From an uncultured Pelagibacteraceae bacterium (GTDB taxonomy: Bacteria; Pseudomonadota; Alphaproteobacteria; Pelagibacterales; Pelagibacteraceae), in NCBI GenBank assembly GCA_902543405.1, contig CACBYC010000006.1:1-61588 (forward strand): DNA of 61,588 bases, in the 5' to 3' direction. A program made the position numbers and the translations under genes. Positions 26,719-35,006 of this stretch are shown in pieces. The number at the start of each line of letters is the position of its first letter. Position 1 is the first letter of the stretch. Below the pieces are notes generated by a model. It was not told where the DNA came from. It worked only from the letters and a program-made list of their open reading frames with translations, and did no database searches.

Positions 26719-27108
26719 ATGATTGAACAGATTAGTATTTATTTTACAGCAATGATTTTGGGTATTATGTTATTCTTTTCATTTGTTATTGCTCCAGTAG
26801 TATTTACTACTTTAGATGAAGATAATGCTCGAAAGTTCATAAGAAGAATATTTCCTTTTTACTATAATGTTAACTTAGGATTAAGTTTAATTGTTTTATT
26901 AACTTTTTTATTCTTAAGCAAACTAGGTTTAGATTTTTACTTAATTTTAGTAATCACACTTTTATTTGCTACCTCAAATTACTTATTAATGCCTTTGATT
27001 AACAAATATAGAGATGAAAAGAAGGATAAAAAATTTAAATATTCACACTTTATATCTGTTGTGATTAATTTTGTTCAGATGTTATTCTTAGTAGTTATGT
27101 TAATTTAA
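26719..27108 (+). CDS. DUF4149 (TMEM205-like) membrane protein
   Basis: The 129 residues form about four membrane spans. The pattern ILGIMLFFSFVIAPVVFTTLDEDNARKFIRRIFPFYYNV near the N-terminus is typical of DUF4149, including the F...AP..F and the arginine-rich loop. Function is unknown in bacteria. The stop overlaps the next start by one base (TAATG), so it is cotranslated with the hydratase. Confidence 0.75.
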   Translation: MIEQISIYFTAMILGIMLFFSFVIAPVVFTTLDEDNARKFIRRIFPFYYNVNLGLSLIVLLTFLFLSKLGLDFYLILVITLLFATSNYLLMPLINKYRDEKKDKKFKYSHFISVVINFVQMLFLVVMLI

Positions 27109-27890
27109 TGAACAAATTATCTTCAAAAGAATTAGATTTATATTCAAATCAAATTCTTGAAGATTATGATGCAAAAAAACCCAGCCAAATATTTAAAAAT
27201 AAAGTAAAGGTAAGTAACGAAGATGCTTTACTTATTCAAAATAAAGTAACAGAATTAAGAGTATCAAGAGGTGAGGAGGTAATAGGTTACAAAATAGGCT
27301 GTATTTCAAAAGACACTCAAAAAAAAATGGACCTTTCTCATCCAGCAAAAGGTACACTTTGGAAGCGTGAATTACATCAAAGCGGTACTGAACTAAATAA
27401 AAAGGATTATTTCAATCCTGCTATGGAAGCAGAATTTGGAGTTATACTTAATCGAGATATTAATCCAGACCTAGTATCATTTGATTATATACTAGAGTCT
27501 GTTCAATCAATTTATCCCTTAATAGAAATACATAATTTAGTTTTTAATGGAGATGCTCCAAATGGTGCAGAACTTTTAGCCAATAATGCAATTCATGCTG
27601 GAGTTATTTTAGGACCAGAGAACAAAGTTCCAAACAGCAATGAAATCACTGATTTAAAACTAGTCTATGACAATGAAGTAGTTGATAAATGGATAGATAA
27701 AAAATGGCCTTTTGATATGCTTGGAGAAATAGAGTGGTTAGTGAAAGATAAAGCAAAAACAAATAATATCTTAAAAAAAAATGATTTAATTTTGACCGGA
27801 GCCTATGGTTTTCCTGTTCCAATTAATGAGAAGAAGTTGATCGAAGTTACTTCATCAGCTTTTGGAGATGTAGCCTCAACATTTGTTTAA
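27108..27890 (+). CDS. 2-keto-4-pentenoate hydratase/FAH-like (MhpD family) protein
   Basis: It belongs to the fumarylacetoacetate hydrolase fold, which binds a divalent metal and acts on 2-keto acids (hydratase, decarboxylase or hydrolase). GYKIGCISKDTQKKM and the metal site PAMEAEFGVIL, with its paired glutamates, plus LLANNAIHAGVILG are the visible family marks. The length of 260 is normal for MhpD-like enzymes. No aromatic degradation genes are nearby, so an assigned pathway would be a guess. Its stop shares a TTAA with the convergent neighbour. Confidence 0.8.
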   Translation: MNKLSSKELDLYSNQILEDYDAKKPSQIFKNKVKVSNEDALLIQNKVTELRVSRGEEVIGYKIGCISKDTQKKMDLSHPAKGTLWKRELHQSGTELNKKDYFNPAMEAEFGVILNRDINPDLVSFDYILESVQSIYPLIEIHNLVFNGDAPNGAELLANNAIHAGVILGPENKVPNSNEITDLKLVYDNEVVDKWIDKKWPFDMLGEIEWLVKDKAKTNNILKKNDLILTGAYGFPVPINEKKLIEVTSSAFGDVASTFV

Positions 27891-29107
27891 ATGTAGCGCA
27901 TATTGTCTTCATTTACTGCTTTCTCCAATCTTATCAAAAAATCAGGTATAGCACTTTTAACTCTACTCCATGTTGGAATAAAAGGTGTGTCCATTGGATT
28001 TTGATAGAAAGCATCACCAGCTTTTATTATATTGGCTGCGAATAGCTCAACTGCTTTTTCCTCAGTATGAGAATCGAATTTCAATCCATTCATTTGAGCA
28101 TCGTTTCTATATGCATCTATCAAATCTAATGCAGCTCTATAATAAGTTGCTTTTAAAGATCTAAACTGTTCTTTGCTGAATGAGTGGCCTTGAGTGGCTA
28201 ATTTTTTTATAAATGTTTTAATTATATCAATGGACATTCTTGATAGTCCTTGTTTTTCATTATTGATTGATAAATTTTGATGTTTGTGATCGTATGTGTC
28301 AGCTAAATCTACCTGACAAATATTTTGTGGAGAAAAATTTCTTTGCATTTCAGATAAAATTCCAATCTCAATTCCCCAATCTGAAGAAATTCTTAATTCT
28401 GGAAGAATATTTCTCCTAAATGAAAATTCTCCTGCTAGAGGATATTTAAAAGATTTCATAAAGTTAAGATAATCACTGTTACCGATAGTTTTCTCTAATG
28501 CATTCAATAATGGAAATACAAGTAATCTAGCAACTCTTCCATTCATTTTGTTATCTGCAACTCTTGGATAAAAACCTTTGCAAAATTCAAAATTAAATAG
28601 TGGATTTACAACAGGATAGAACAATTTAGCCAACATTCTTCTATCATATGTTTTTATATCACAATCATGCAAAGCAACAGATCTTGCACTATCTCTTGCA
28701 ATAGACATTCCAATACAATACCAAACATTTCTACCCTTCCCGTATTCGTTTGGAGCAAGTTTTAATTTTTTTAATTCTTTATCTAATTTTTTAAGACTGG
28801 GTCCATCATTCCAAAGAATTGTAAAAGGTGTTTCTAATTTTTCAAAGAAAGTCCAAGCTTTTCTTGCTTCAGCCTCAGTTGCTTTATCTAAGCCTATTAT
28901 TATGTGATTTAGATAATTTGTTTTACTTATTTCACTTACAATTTTAGGTAGCGCATCACCTTTTAACTCAGAATAAAGACAAGGCAAAATTAGTTCCATC
29001 TTTCTTTCTTTGGAAAAATTTAATAAATCTTTCTCTAGATCTTTGGTTGACTTGGTGCCAAAGTCATGAAGTGTTGATATAGTGCCATCTTGATAGAAAT
29101 CACTCAT
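27887..29107 (-). CDS. Glucosyl-3-phosphoglycerate synthase-like GT-A glycosyltransferase (GT81-type)
   Basis: It probably transfers glucose from a nucleotide sugar to 3-phosphoglycerate; with the phosphatase gene just upstream the product would be glucosylglycerate, a compatible solute. The metal-binding DCD is at 148-150 in ALHDCDIKTYDRRML, preceded by GKGRNVWYCIGMSIARDS, and AGEFSFRRN and SDWGIEIGIL follow, as in GpgS and mannosylglycerate-related enzymes. The 406-residue size fits. The acceptor specificity is inferred from family. ATG at 29107 is 14 bases after the phosphatase gene. Confidence 0.75.
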   Translation of the reverse strand: MSDFYQDGTISTLHDFGTKSTKDLEKDLLNFSKERKMELILPCLYSELKGDALPKIVSEISKTNYLNHIIIGLDKATEAEARKAWTFFEKLETPFTILWNDGPSLKKLDKELKKLKLAPNEYGKGRNVWYCIGMSIARDSARSVALHDCDIKTYDRRMLAKLFYPVVNPLFNFEFCKGFYPRVADNKMNGRVARLLVFPLLNALEKTIGNSDYLNFMKSFKYPLAGEFSFRRNILPELRISSDWGIEIGILSEMQRNFSPQNICQVDLADTYDHKHQNLSINNEKQGLSRMSIDIIKTFIKKLATQGHSFSKEQFRSLKATYYRAALDLIDAYRNDAQMNGLKFDSHTEEKAVELFAANIIKAGDAFYQNPMDTPFIPTWSRVKSAIPDFLIRLEKAVNEDNMRYI

Positions 29108-29121
29108 GGCGGCAACCTATC

Positions 29122-29922
29122 CTAAGATTCAATTTTTTGTATAGCCGTTTTGATCACATCAGCCCATCCTAAAGGGGATGGCTCAGAAGATTTGATTAAA
29201 TTATCAATATTTATCAACGAACTATCAAAGTTATCATTTTTAACCAAACATGGATAATCAGTCTGTTTTATCATTTCTATATCATTTTCATTATCACCAA
29301 CACCAATTGTTATGATTTCATCATCCAATTGTTTTCTTATTAATTGAAGAGTTTTGGACATGGCTATTGATTTATTAACATTATCACAAACATTCATTAT
29401 TCTCCCACCAGTCTGAATAGTTAATCCAGAGTTTTTTAAAATTTTTGTAAATTCATTTTTTTCAATTTCAGTTCCATTAAATTTAATTGGTAATGAATGG
29501 TCTCTCTTAATTGCTAGCTTAATTTTATCTAATGGAAGCCCCAAGATTTTTTGCTGCACTTCTATTTCTAATTCTAAAATGTGAGTAGTTTTATTTTTAA
29601 AATCTAGGCTGATATTTTCTTCATATGCATTTCGTATTTCATTTATTGTTCTGCTTATTATTATTTTGTCAGGTAAATTATGGTGAATTTTATTTAATCC
29701 ATGAATAGATGATCCATTCTCTGTAATAAAACTTAAATCTAAATTATTCTGTTCATTAAAATCTAATAATTCAGCTTCTGTTTTACTGGAGTTTGGAATT
29801 ATTATTATACCGTTTCTAACCAGTTCTTTAAAATAATCTTTAATAACATCAAATTTAAAAGTTTCTTTATCTAATAGAGAACCATCTAAATCTGTAAAAA
29901 TTAAAATTTTTTTTTTGGGCAC
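29122..29922 (-). CDS. HAD-family phosphatase, mannosyl/glucosyl-3-phosphoglycerate phosphatase-like
   Basis: It should remove the phosphate from the glycosylated phosphoglycerate made by the next gene. The nucleophile motif DLDGSLLD is at 11-18, a lysine and substrate cap domain (HAD-IIB type) follows, and the last HAD motif GVGDNENDIEM is at 208-218. The start is GTG at 29922. The 266-residue length fits the MPGP family. It sits 34 bases from a ComA-like gene, so a sulfo or phospho analogue of glycerate should also be considered as substrate. Confidence 0.78.
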   Translation of the reverse strand: MPKKKILIFTDLDGSLLDKETFKFDVIKDYFKELVRNGIIIIPNSSKTEAELLDFNEQNNLDLSFITENGSSIHGLNKIHHNLPDKIIISRTINEIRNAYEENISLDFKNKTTHILELEIEVQQKILGLPLDKIKLAIKRDHSLPIKFNGTEIEKNEFTKILKNSGLTIQTGGRIMNVCDNVNKSIAMSKTLQLIRKQLDDEIITIGVGDNENDIEMIKQTDYPCLVKNDNFDSSLINIDNLIKSSEPSPLGWADVIKTAIQKIES

Positions 29923-29956
29923 AATAAAATAGTAAATTTAATTATCTAAAGTTAAC

Positions 29957-30820
29957 TTATTTATCTTTCACAGAAATTAACTCTGGATACTTATCAAATA
30001 AAATTTCAGCAGGTCTCTCTCCAGACCTTAATGGATCAATCAGCATTACTTGGCTAGGCATAATATTAGTTAAATTGCAATCTGTACCAAAAAGTTCAAA
30101 ATAATTAAGTATATCTGAATACCATCTCACTTCAGCTTCCTTTGGCGAAGTAACTTCAAATGCAACCTTATTTTTACCAAAATGTTCTAGCACTCCAGTT
30201 AGTACATCTGACTTACTATCATGAAGTTCAATTTCTTCATGATCAATAAGCATTGAAAATGCTCCATATTCAAAAAAAGGTTCAGCACTTTCAACAATTT
30301 GTTTTAATGTTGCAGGAGTATTTTTTTTTGTTTTATCCCATCCACTTTCTGGATGATGTTCATAAATTATATTCATTCCATTTTTAATCGCATGATTGCA
30401 CCAAGCTTTAATTTGATTTTCAGGGATGTCTCCAAATGTATTCATGAATTCCATTGCAGAAAATCCTAAATCTGCCGCAACATCAATTGCTTCATTTACT
30501 TTTCCCTTTTTAAAAGCTTTTATAAAATAACCATGATCCAAGTAAGGCTCTATCGAGTGTTTTTTGTAAAGATCATTTTTACGTTCTAACCAATCCTTTG
30601 GATGTCCTAGAACTTGCATTGTTGCAATTTTAACATAGTCAATCCTGTTACCTGCAACCTCTAGAAAGTCTTCTAATTCACGAAGTCCCATTCTTTCGTG
30701 GTACCAAGGGCCTTCATCAAAACCCACATCTTTCAACCATAGTTGTGATTTAGTTCTGGGCTTGGGTTCTATAGCATTTAAATCAAATACTTTTGATATC
30801 GAATTTTTTGTTTTAGACAT
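29957..30820 (-). CDS. Phosphosulfolactate synthase (ComA) family protein, divergent member 1
   Basis: A TIM-barrel protein that by pattern belongs to the ComA family, which joins phosphoenolpyruvate and sulfite to (2R)-phospho-3-sulfolactate. Matching blocks are LEDFLEVAGNRIDYVK, the central LGFSAMEFMNTFGD and the C-terminal FGTDCNLTNIMPSQVMLIDPLRSG, equivalent to ComA's FGxxVNLxNIxxxxVIxLExLRxG. Yet the usual KFGWGTS after the first strand is KIATMQV here and the EVGKK segment is EHHPESG, so the catalytic chemistry may differ. ATG at 30820 is used; TTG at 30844 is possible. It begins the unit with the phosphatase and glycosyltransferase. Confidence 0.72.
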   Translation of the reverse strand: MSKTKNSISKVFDLNAIEPKPRTKSQLWLKDVGFDEGPWYHERMGLRELEDFLEVAGNRIDYVKIATMQVLGHPKDWLERKNDLYKKHSIEPYLDHGYFIKAFKKGKVNEAIDVAADLGFSAMEFMNTFGDIPENQIKAWCNHAIKNGMNIIYEHHPESGWDKTKKNTPATLKQIVESAEPFFEYGAFSMLIDHEEIELHDSKSDVLTGVLEHFGKNKVAFEVTSPKEAEVRWYSDILNYFELFGTDCNLTNIMPSQVMLIDPLRSGERPAEILFDKYPELISVKDK

Positions 30821-30910
30821 GTTTTTTGCTTTTATATTAGTCAAATAGATATATTTCTAACTAAATACGTCATTTTCATATTTCTTGGGGAAGTAAAAAA
30901 ATATAATTAG

Positions 30911-30940
30911 TTGAAAGACCCATAATGAACACGTTATACT
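30911..30940 (+). promoter_or_regulatory. Promoter of the tctC-tctAB-comA2 unit
   Basis: TTGAAA at 30911-30916 and TATACT at 30935-30940 are spaced by 18 bases in the divergent region between the ComA-like gene 1 and tctC. An unusually strong ribosome binding site (AAGGGGGG, 30959-30966) then lies six bases before the tctC ATG, which suggests high expression of the binding protein. Confidence 0.6.
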
Positions 30941-30971
30941 ATCTCTAACAATATTCTCAAGGGGGGAAATT

Positions 30972-32045
30972 ATGCGTAAAATTATAATATTAATATTAAT
31001 GTCGTTATTCTCGTTTGTATCCATTGGAAATGCAGATGTGAATTTCGCAGGCAAAACAGTTACATGGGTTGTGCCATTTAAAGAAGGTGGTGGTACGAGT
31101 AGGTTTGCAAGATTTATTCAACCTTTCTTAAAAAAATATTTACCTGGAAATCCTGATGTCCAAATCATGCACATACCAGGAGGTGGAGCTATTAAAGGTT
31201 CAAATTATTTTGAAAAAAATGCAAAAGCAGATGGAACTTTTATTTTTGGATGTTCAACTTCAGTTATAGTTAATGTTGCGACTGGAAATCCACTTGTTAA
31301 ATATAATCTTAGTGAATATCGACCAGTAGTTTTGTTACCACAAAATACTCATTGGTTCACACGTTCAGATTTAGCTGAGCCTCACGATCTATCAAAAATT
31401 AAAGAAAGAAAATTGGTTCTCTACGCATTGAAAACTCCAGCATCTGCAGATTTATTTCACATATGGATTTATGAGAAACTTGGTATCAAAGGAGCTAAAC
31501 CTATACCTGGTCTTTCATCTTCAGGAGGTTATCAAGCATTCCTAAGAGGTGAAATTCATCTAAGTTCACATGGTGCAGCAAATTACGTAAAAAAAGTTAA
31601 GCCTGAAATTGAAAAAGGAAAAGTTGTAGATTTAATGACATTAGGAATTATTGGAGCTGACGGTTCAGTTTCTAGAAATCCTTTGGCACCAAATGCACCT
31701 ACATTTCCTGAAATGTATGAGAAAGTAAATGGTAAAAAACTTGAGGGTGATGACCTAGAAGCATACTATGCAATAGGTGCTGCATGGTCTCAAGCATCTA
31801 AAGCAATGATGCTTCCAGCAGATGCATCCGATGAAATAGTAAAAGCATACAGAGATGCAGCTATTAAAATGACAAATGACCCAGAGTTTAAGGCTAAAGC
31901 TGTAAAAGCTCTTGGACCATTTCCATTAATCATAGGAGAAGAAGCTGGTGAAATTATTAAAAAGGCTGCGGTATTCTCTGATACTACTAAAAAGCAATTA
32001 AATGCAGCTCTAAAGAAACATAAATTCACATATAGAGTTCAATAA
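30972..32045 (+). CDS. tctC: Tripartite tricarboxylate transporter substrate-binding protein (TctC family)
   Basis: The periplasmic receptor of a TTT transporter. The signal peptide spans residues 1-21, with cleavage likely after IGNA. The mature protein starts TVTWVVPFKEGGGTSRFARF, the typical TctC beginning, and IMHIPGGGAIKGSNYF forms part of the ligand site. The length of 357 is slightly above the family average. A very strong ribosome binding site precedes it. The ligand is unknown; di- and tricarboxylates, aromatic acids and sulfonates are all known for TTT systems. Confidence 0.88.
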   Translation: MRKIIILILMSLFSFVSIGNADVNFAGKTVTWVVPFKEGGGTSRFARFIQPFLKKYLPGNPDVQIMHIPGGGAIKGSNYFEKNAKADGTFIFGCSTSVIVNVATGNPLVKYNLSEYRPVVLLPQNTHWFTRSDLAEPHDLSKIKERKLVLYALKTPASADLFHIWIYEKLGIKGAKPIPGLSSSGGYQAFLRGEIHLSSHGAANYVKKVKPEIEKGKVVDLMTLGIIGADGSVSRNPLAPNAPTFPEMYEKVNGKKLEGDDLEAYYAIGAAWSQASKAMMLPADASDEIVKAYRDAAIKMTNDPEFKAKAVKALGPFPLIIGEEAGEIIKKAAVFSDTTKKQLNAALKKHKFTYRVQ

Positions 32046-32061
32046 AACAAATAAAAAAAGT

Positions 32062-32091
32062 GCTGCTAGCTAATAGCTAGCAGCTTTTTTT
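32062..32091 (+). terminator. Hairpin with T-tract between tctC and tctAB (attenuator)
   Basis: GCTGCTAGCT (32062-32071), a three-base AAT loop and AGCTAGCAGC (32075-32084) make a perfect ten-pair stem followed by seven T. This is the best intrinsic-terminator shape in the window. The tctAB ATG starts at 32092, directly after the last T, so some readthrough must supply the permease; the element would make the receptor more abundant than the channel. Confidence 0.85.
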
Positions 32092-34077
32092 ATGGAACAA
32101 TTATTAGCTGCACTTTTACAACTTTTTGAGCCTACTCATTTAGCATTTCTATTTGCAGGTACTTTACTTGGTTTAATTGTTGGTATTCTTCCAGGTATGG
32201 GTGGAACATCAGGTTTAGCCCTTGTTTTACCTTTCGTTTTTACAATGGAGCCTTCACATGCTCTTGCAATGATGATTGGAGTTTTAGCTCCTACGACAAC
32301 TTCTGATACTTTTCCTGCTGTGCTTATGGGAGTACCTGGTACTGCAGGATCTCAAGCAACAGTAATGGATGGTTTTCCACTTTCCAAAAAAGGCATGGCT
32401 GCAAGAGCGTTAAGTGCTGCCTTTAGTGCTTCGTTGCTTGGAGGTATCTTTGGAGCTTTTATATTATCTATATCTATTTATTACGCCATTCCAATAATAA
32501 TGGCTTTTGGATTTGGAGAACAGTTCCTTTTAGTAGTTCTTGCTTTATTAATGGTTGGAGCTCTTACAGGTGACAATTTATTTAAAGGTATTGCTTCTTG
32601 TTTTTTAGGTTTAATTATTGGATCAATAGGAACAGCCCCAATTACAGGAGATCCAAGATACACATTTAATACATTATATCTTTTAGAAGGTGTTCCTCTT
32701 GTTGTTGTTGGACTTGGATTATTCGCAATTCCTGAAATTGTCGGACTTCTTGATGCTAAAGGTTCAATTGCAAAATCACTTAATACCAAAAAAGGATGGT
32801 TCACAGGTTTAAAAGATGTTGTAAAAAATTGGTTTTTAGTTTTACGATGTTCTACTCTTGGTTGTCTTGTTGGAGCTTTACCAGGTTTAGGAGGAACAGT
32901 CGTTGATTGGATTGCATATAGTCACTTAAAACAAACAACAAAAGATACTTCTCAATTTGGTAAAGGTGATATCCGAGGCGTTATAGCACCTGAGTCTGCT
33001 AATAATGCTAAAGAGGGTGGAGCATTAATTCCAACATTAATTTTTGGAATACCTGGTTCTGGTAATAAGGTTTTATTACTTGGAGGTTTTGTTCTAATTG
33101 GAATTGAACCTGGTTTAGATATGGTAACTACAAACCTAGATCTTACCTATCTAATGATTTGGTCATTAGCTATTGCAAATATTTTAGGTGCTGGAATTTG
33201 TATGGGTTTTTCATCCCAAATTTCAAAATTCACTTTAGTTCCATATTACATACTTGCACCTGTGATGGTTTGTTTAATATTTTTTGCAACATTTAACATT
33301 AATAGGGACTGGTATGATTTTATTGGACTATTATCATTTGGTATAATTGGTATTACCTTTAAAAATTTTGGTTGGTCTAGACCTGCACTTTTGATAGGGT
33401 TCTTTTTGTCAAGCAAGGTTGAACTGCTAAGCTATCAAACTCAAGCAGTATATGGTTTAAGTTTTTTATCCCGTCCAGTTTCAATAATTCTTATAATTTT
33501 GTGTCTTGCTACTATCGTTCTTTTGACAAAACAAAAGTTTGACAGCAATTATAGATCTGATCTTATTAAAGGTAAGCTTACTCAAATTTATTATATAGTC
33601 ATATTACTCTGTCTACCTTTATCTATGATTTGGTTTACTAGTAGTTTAGATTATCGTGCTAACTTGTTTCCAATAAGTCTAAGTGTAATAGCTTTATCAC
33701 TCTTAGTTTTTATACTTATTGTAAAAATTGCAGACTTAAAAAATTTATCATTTTTAAATAATACATTTATGAAATTTGCTCGATCAAATATTTTTGAAAT
33801 AAGTGGGAACTTTAATAATCAACTTTTTTATTATTTTAGTTTTATTGGTTTCTTATTAATGAATTTTATATTTGGTTTCCCAATTGCAGCAGCAATTTTT
33901 ATAAATATATTTATATTATTTCACGATAGAAAAGCTTATGTATCATCAATTTGTATTTCTGCTGTATTGATGGTAATACTCTGGTCGTTATCCTCCTTGC
34001 TAACTTTACAGTTTCCAAATGGTTTGATAGGATTATTAATTGACTTACCTTGGTGGCTAGGTGGGCAATTGAATTAA
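32092..34077 (+). CDS. TctA-TctB fusion, permease of a tripartite tricarboxylate transporter
   Basis: One polypeptide of 661 residues, larger than a normal TctA of about 500. Residues 1 to about 480 are TctA, with LIVGILPGMGGTSGLALVLP, MGVPGTAGSQATVMDG and the second copy LVGALPGLGGTVVDW, and roughly eleven membrane segments. After a lysine-rich linker near 481-495 (TKQKFDSNYRSDLIKGK), about 165 residues with four further spans follow, including YRANLFPISLSVIALSL, the FP pattern of TctB, and a final LPxG-like LTLQFPNGLIG. No separate tctB is found nearby. The ribosome binding site would be inside the hairpin just upstream. Confidence 0.85.
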   Translation: MEQLLAALLQLFEPTHLAFLFAGTLLGLIVGILPGMGGTSGLALVLPFVFTMEPSHALAMMIGVLAPTTTSDTFPAVLMGVPGTAGSQATVMDGFPLSKKGMAARALSAAFSASLLGGIFGAFILSISIYYAIPIIMAFGFGEQFLLVVLALLMVGALTGDNLFKGIASCFLGLIIGSIGTAPITGDPRYTFNTLYLLEGVPLVVVGLGLFAIPEIVGLLDAKGSIAKSLNTKKGWFTGLKDVVKNWFLVLRCSTLGCLVGALPGLGGTVVDWIAYSHLKQTTKDTSQFGKGDIRGVIAPESANNAKEGGALIPTLIFGIPGSGNKVLLLGGFVLIGIEPGLDMVTTNLDLTYLMIWSLAIANILGAGICMGFSSQISKFTLVPYYILAPVMVCLIFFATFNINRDWYDFIGLLSFGIIGITFKNFGWSRPALLIGFFLSSKVELLSYQTQAVYGLSFLSRPVSIILIILCLATIVLLTKQKFDSNYRSDLIKGKLTQIYYIVILLCLPLSMIWFTSSLDYRANLFPISLSVIALSLLVFILIVKIADLKNLSFLNNTFMKFARSNIFEISGNFNNQLFYYFSFIGFLLMNFIFGFPIAAAIFINIFILFHDRKAYVSSICISAVLMVILWSLSSLLTLQFPNGLIGLLIDLPWWLGGQLN

Positions 34078-34093
34078 ATAAATAGAATTTATA

Positions 34094-34888
34094 ATGACTG
34101 ATGTAACATTTCCTAATTTACCTTTCATAAAAAGAAAGGAAAAACCTCGTGAGACAGGCATAAATTATGTTAGGGCACCTGTTATGGTGGGAAATTGTAT
34201 AGATGATTACCTAGAAGCATATGCAAACCTTGTTGATATCTTTAAGATTTCAGGAAAACAAGGCGCAATGATGAGCAAAAAATCACTTTTGAGATTTATC
34301 AAAACCTGCAAAAAGCATAGTGTTCAAGTTGCATTAGGAAATCCAATTATGGACGTTGCAATGTCCGGTGGTAAAGAAGTGGTAGATGATTATCTAGATA
34401 CTGTTGTTAATCTTGGTATTGATATAATTGAAATTTCAAGAATAGCTCGTTCTTTAGATGATGATGATATGTGTAGACTTATCGAAAATGCAACAGGCAA
34501 AAGGATAAAAGTTATTAATGAGGTTGGAGTTGCTTTTGCACATTCCAAGGTTATCGAGGAAGAAATTTTTGTAGAGAGAATTAAAATGCAATCTAAAAGA
34601 TTTATTGAGGCAGGTTCTTGGAAAATATTGCTAGAATCAGAGGGTTTGACAGAAAACCTTGATAAGAAAGATTATAGATGGAATGTAATCGATAAAATCA
34701 TTAGTCCACTAGAATTGAATCAGTTTATGGTTGAGGCCGATGATCAGGACGTATTATCAAAATACATAGAGATCTATGGTCCAGGTATAAATATGATGGT
34801 TGATCATAGTAGAGTTCTCAAAATGGAAGATGCTCGAATAGGGTATGGACCATCTCAATCCCTATGGGGTAAAGTAGTAAAATATTAG
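34094..34888 (+). CDS. Phosphosulfolactate synthase (ComA) family protein, divergent member 2
   Basis: A 264-residue TIM-barrel protein. It follows the ComA pattern nearly throughout: DYLEAYANLVDIFKISGKQG matches the DYLKxxGDYIDFVKFGWGTS block, LGIDIIEISRIARSLDDDDM the LGFEAVEISDGS region, VINEVG the LTEVG strand, AGSWKILLESEG the IIEGRESG strand and GPGINMMVDHSRVLKMEDARIGYG the C-terminal NLANI block, even ending WGKV. But the glycine-rich first active-site loop and the DKG beginning are lost, so it may be a lyase or synthase for another 2-keto or phospho acid. It lies 16 bases after the transporter gene. Confidence 0.72.
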   Translation: MTDVTFPNLPFIKRKEKPRETGINYVRAPVMVGNCIDDYLEAYANLVDIFKISGKQGAMMSKKSLLRFIKTCKKHSVQVALGNPIMDVAMSGGKEVVDDYLDTVVNLGIDIIEISRIARSLDDDDMCRLIENATGKRIKVINEVGVAFAHSKVIEEEIFVERIKMQSKRFIEAGSWKILLESEGLTENLDKKDYRWNVIDKIISPLELNQFMVEADDQDVLSKYIEIYGPGINMMVDHSRVLKMEDARIGYGPSQSLWGKVVKY

Positions 34889-34891
34889 ATT

Positions 34892-34909
34892 AAATTACTA
34901 TAATTTTTT
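34892..34909 (+). terminator. Weak AT hairpin with T-run after the ComA-like gene 2
   Basis: AAATTA (34892-34897), a CTA loop and TAATTT (34901-34906) are complementary and continue into further T residues. The stem has no G:C pair, so it may be only a weak terminator of the transporter unit. Confidence 0.3.
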
Positions 34910-34914
34910 AATAA

Positions 34915-34936
34915 AGTTAGTCACCAGTTAGTCACC
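34915..34936 (+). repeat. Tandem 11-base repeat
   Basis: AGTTAGTCACC occurs twice in perfect head-to-tail copy at 34915-34925 and 34926-34936, in the 118-base gap before tRNA-Leu. It may be a small operator-like element or a replication slip. No protein-coding reading of it is convincing. Confidence 0.7.
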
Positions 34937-34962
34937 GATAATTCTTGAACACGCAAAAGAAG

Positions 34963-34990
34963 TTGTGTTAAAACAAAAGACAGATATAAC
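34963..34990 (+). promoter_or_regulatory. Likely promoter of tRNA-Leu and nadK
   Basis: TTGTGT at 34963-34968 and TATAAC at 34985-34990 are 16 bases apart. The expected start is near 34997, ten bases before the tRNA. Both hexamers are imperfect, so this is moderate support only. Confidence 0.45.
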
Positions 34991-35006
34991 AATGCGAAAT
35001 CTAGGA

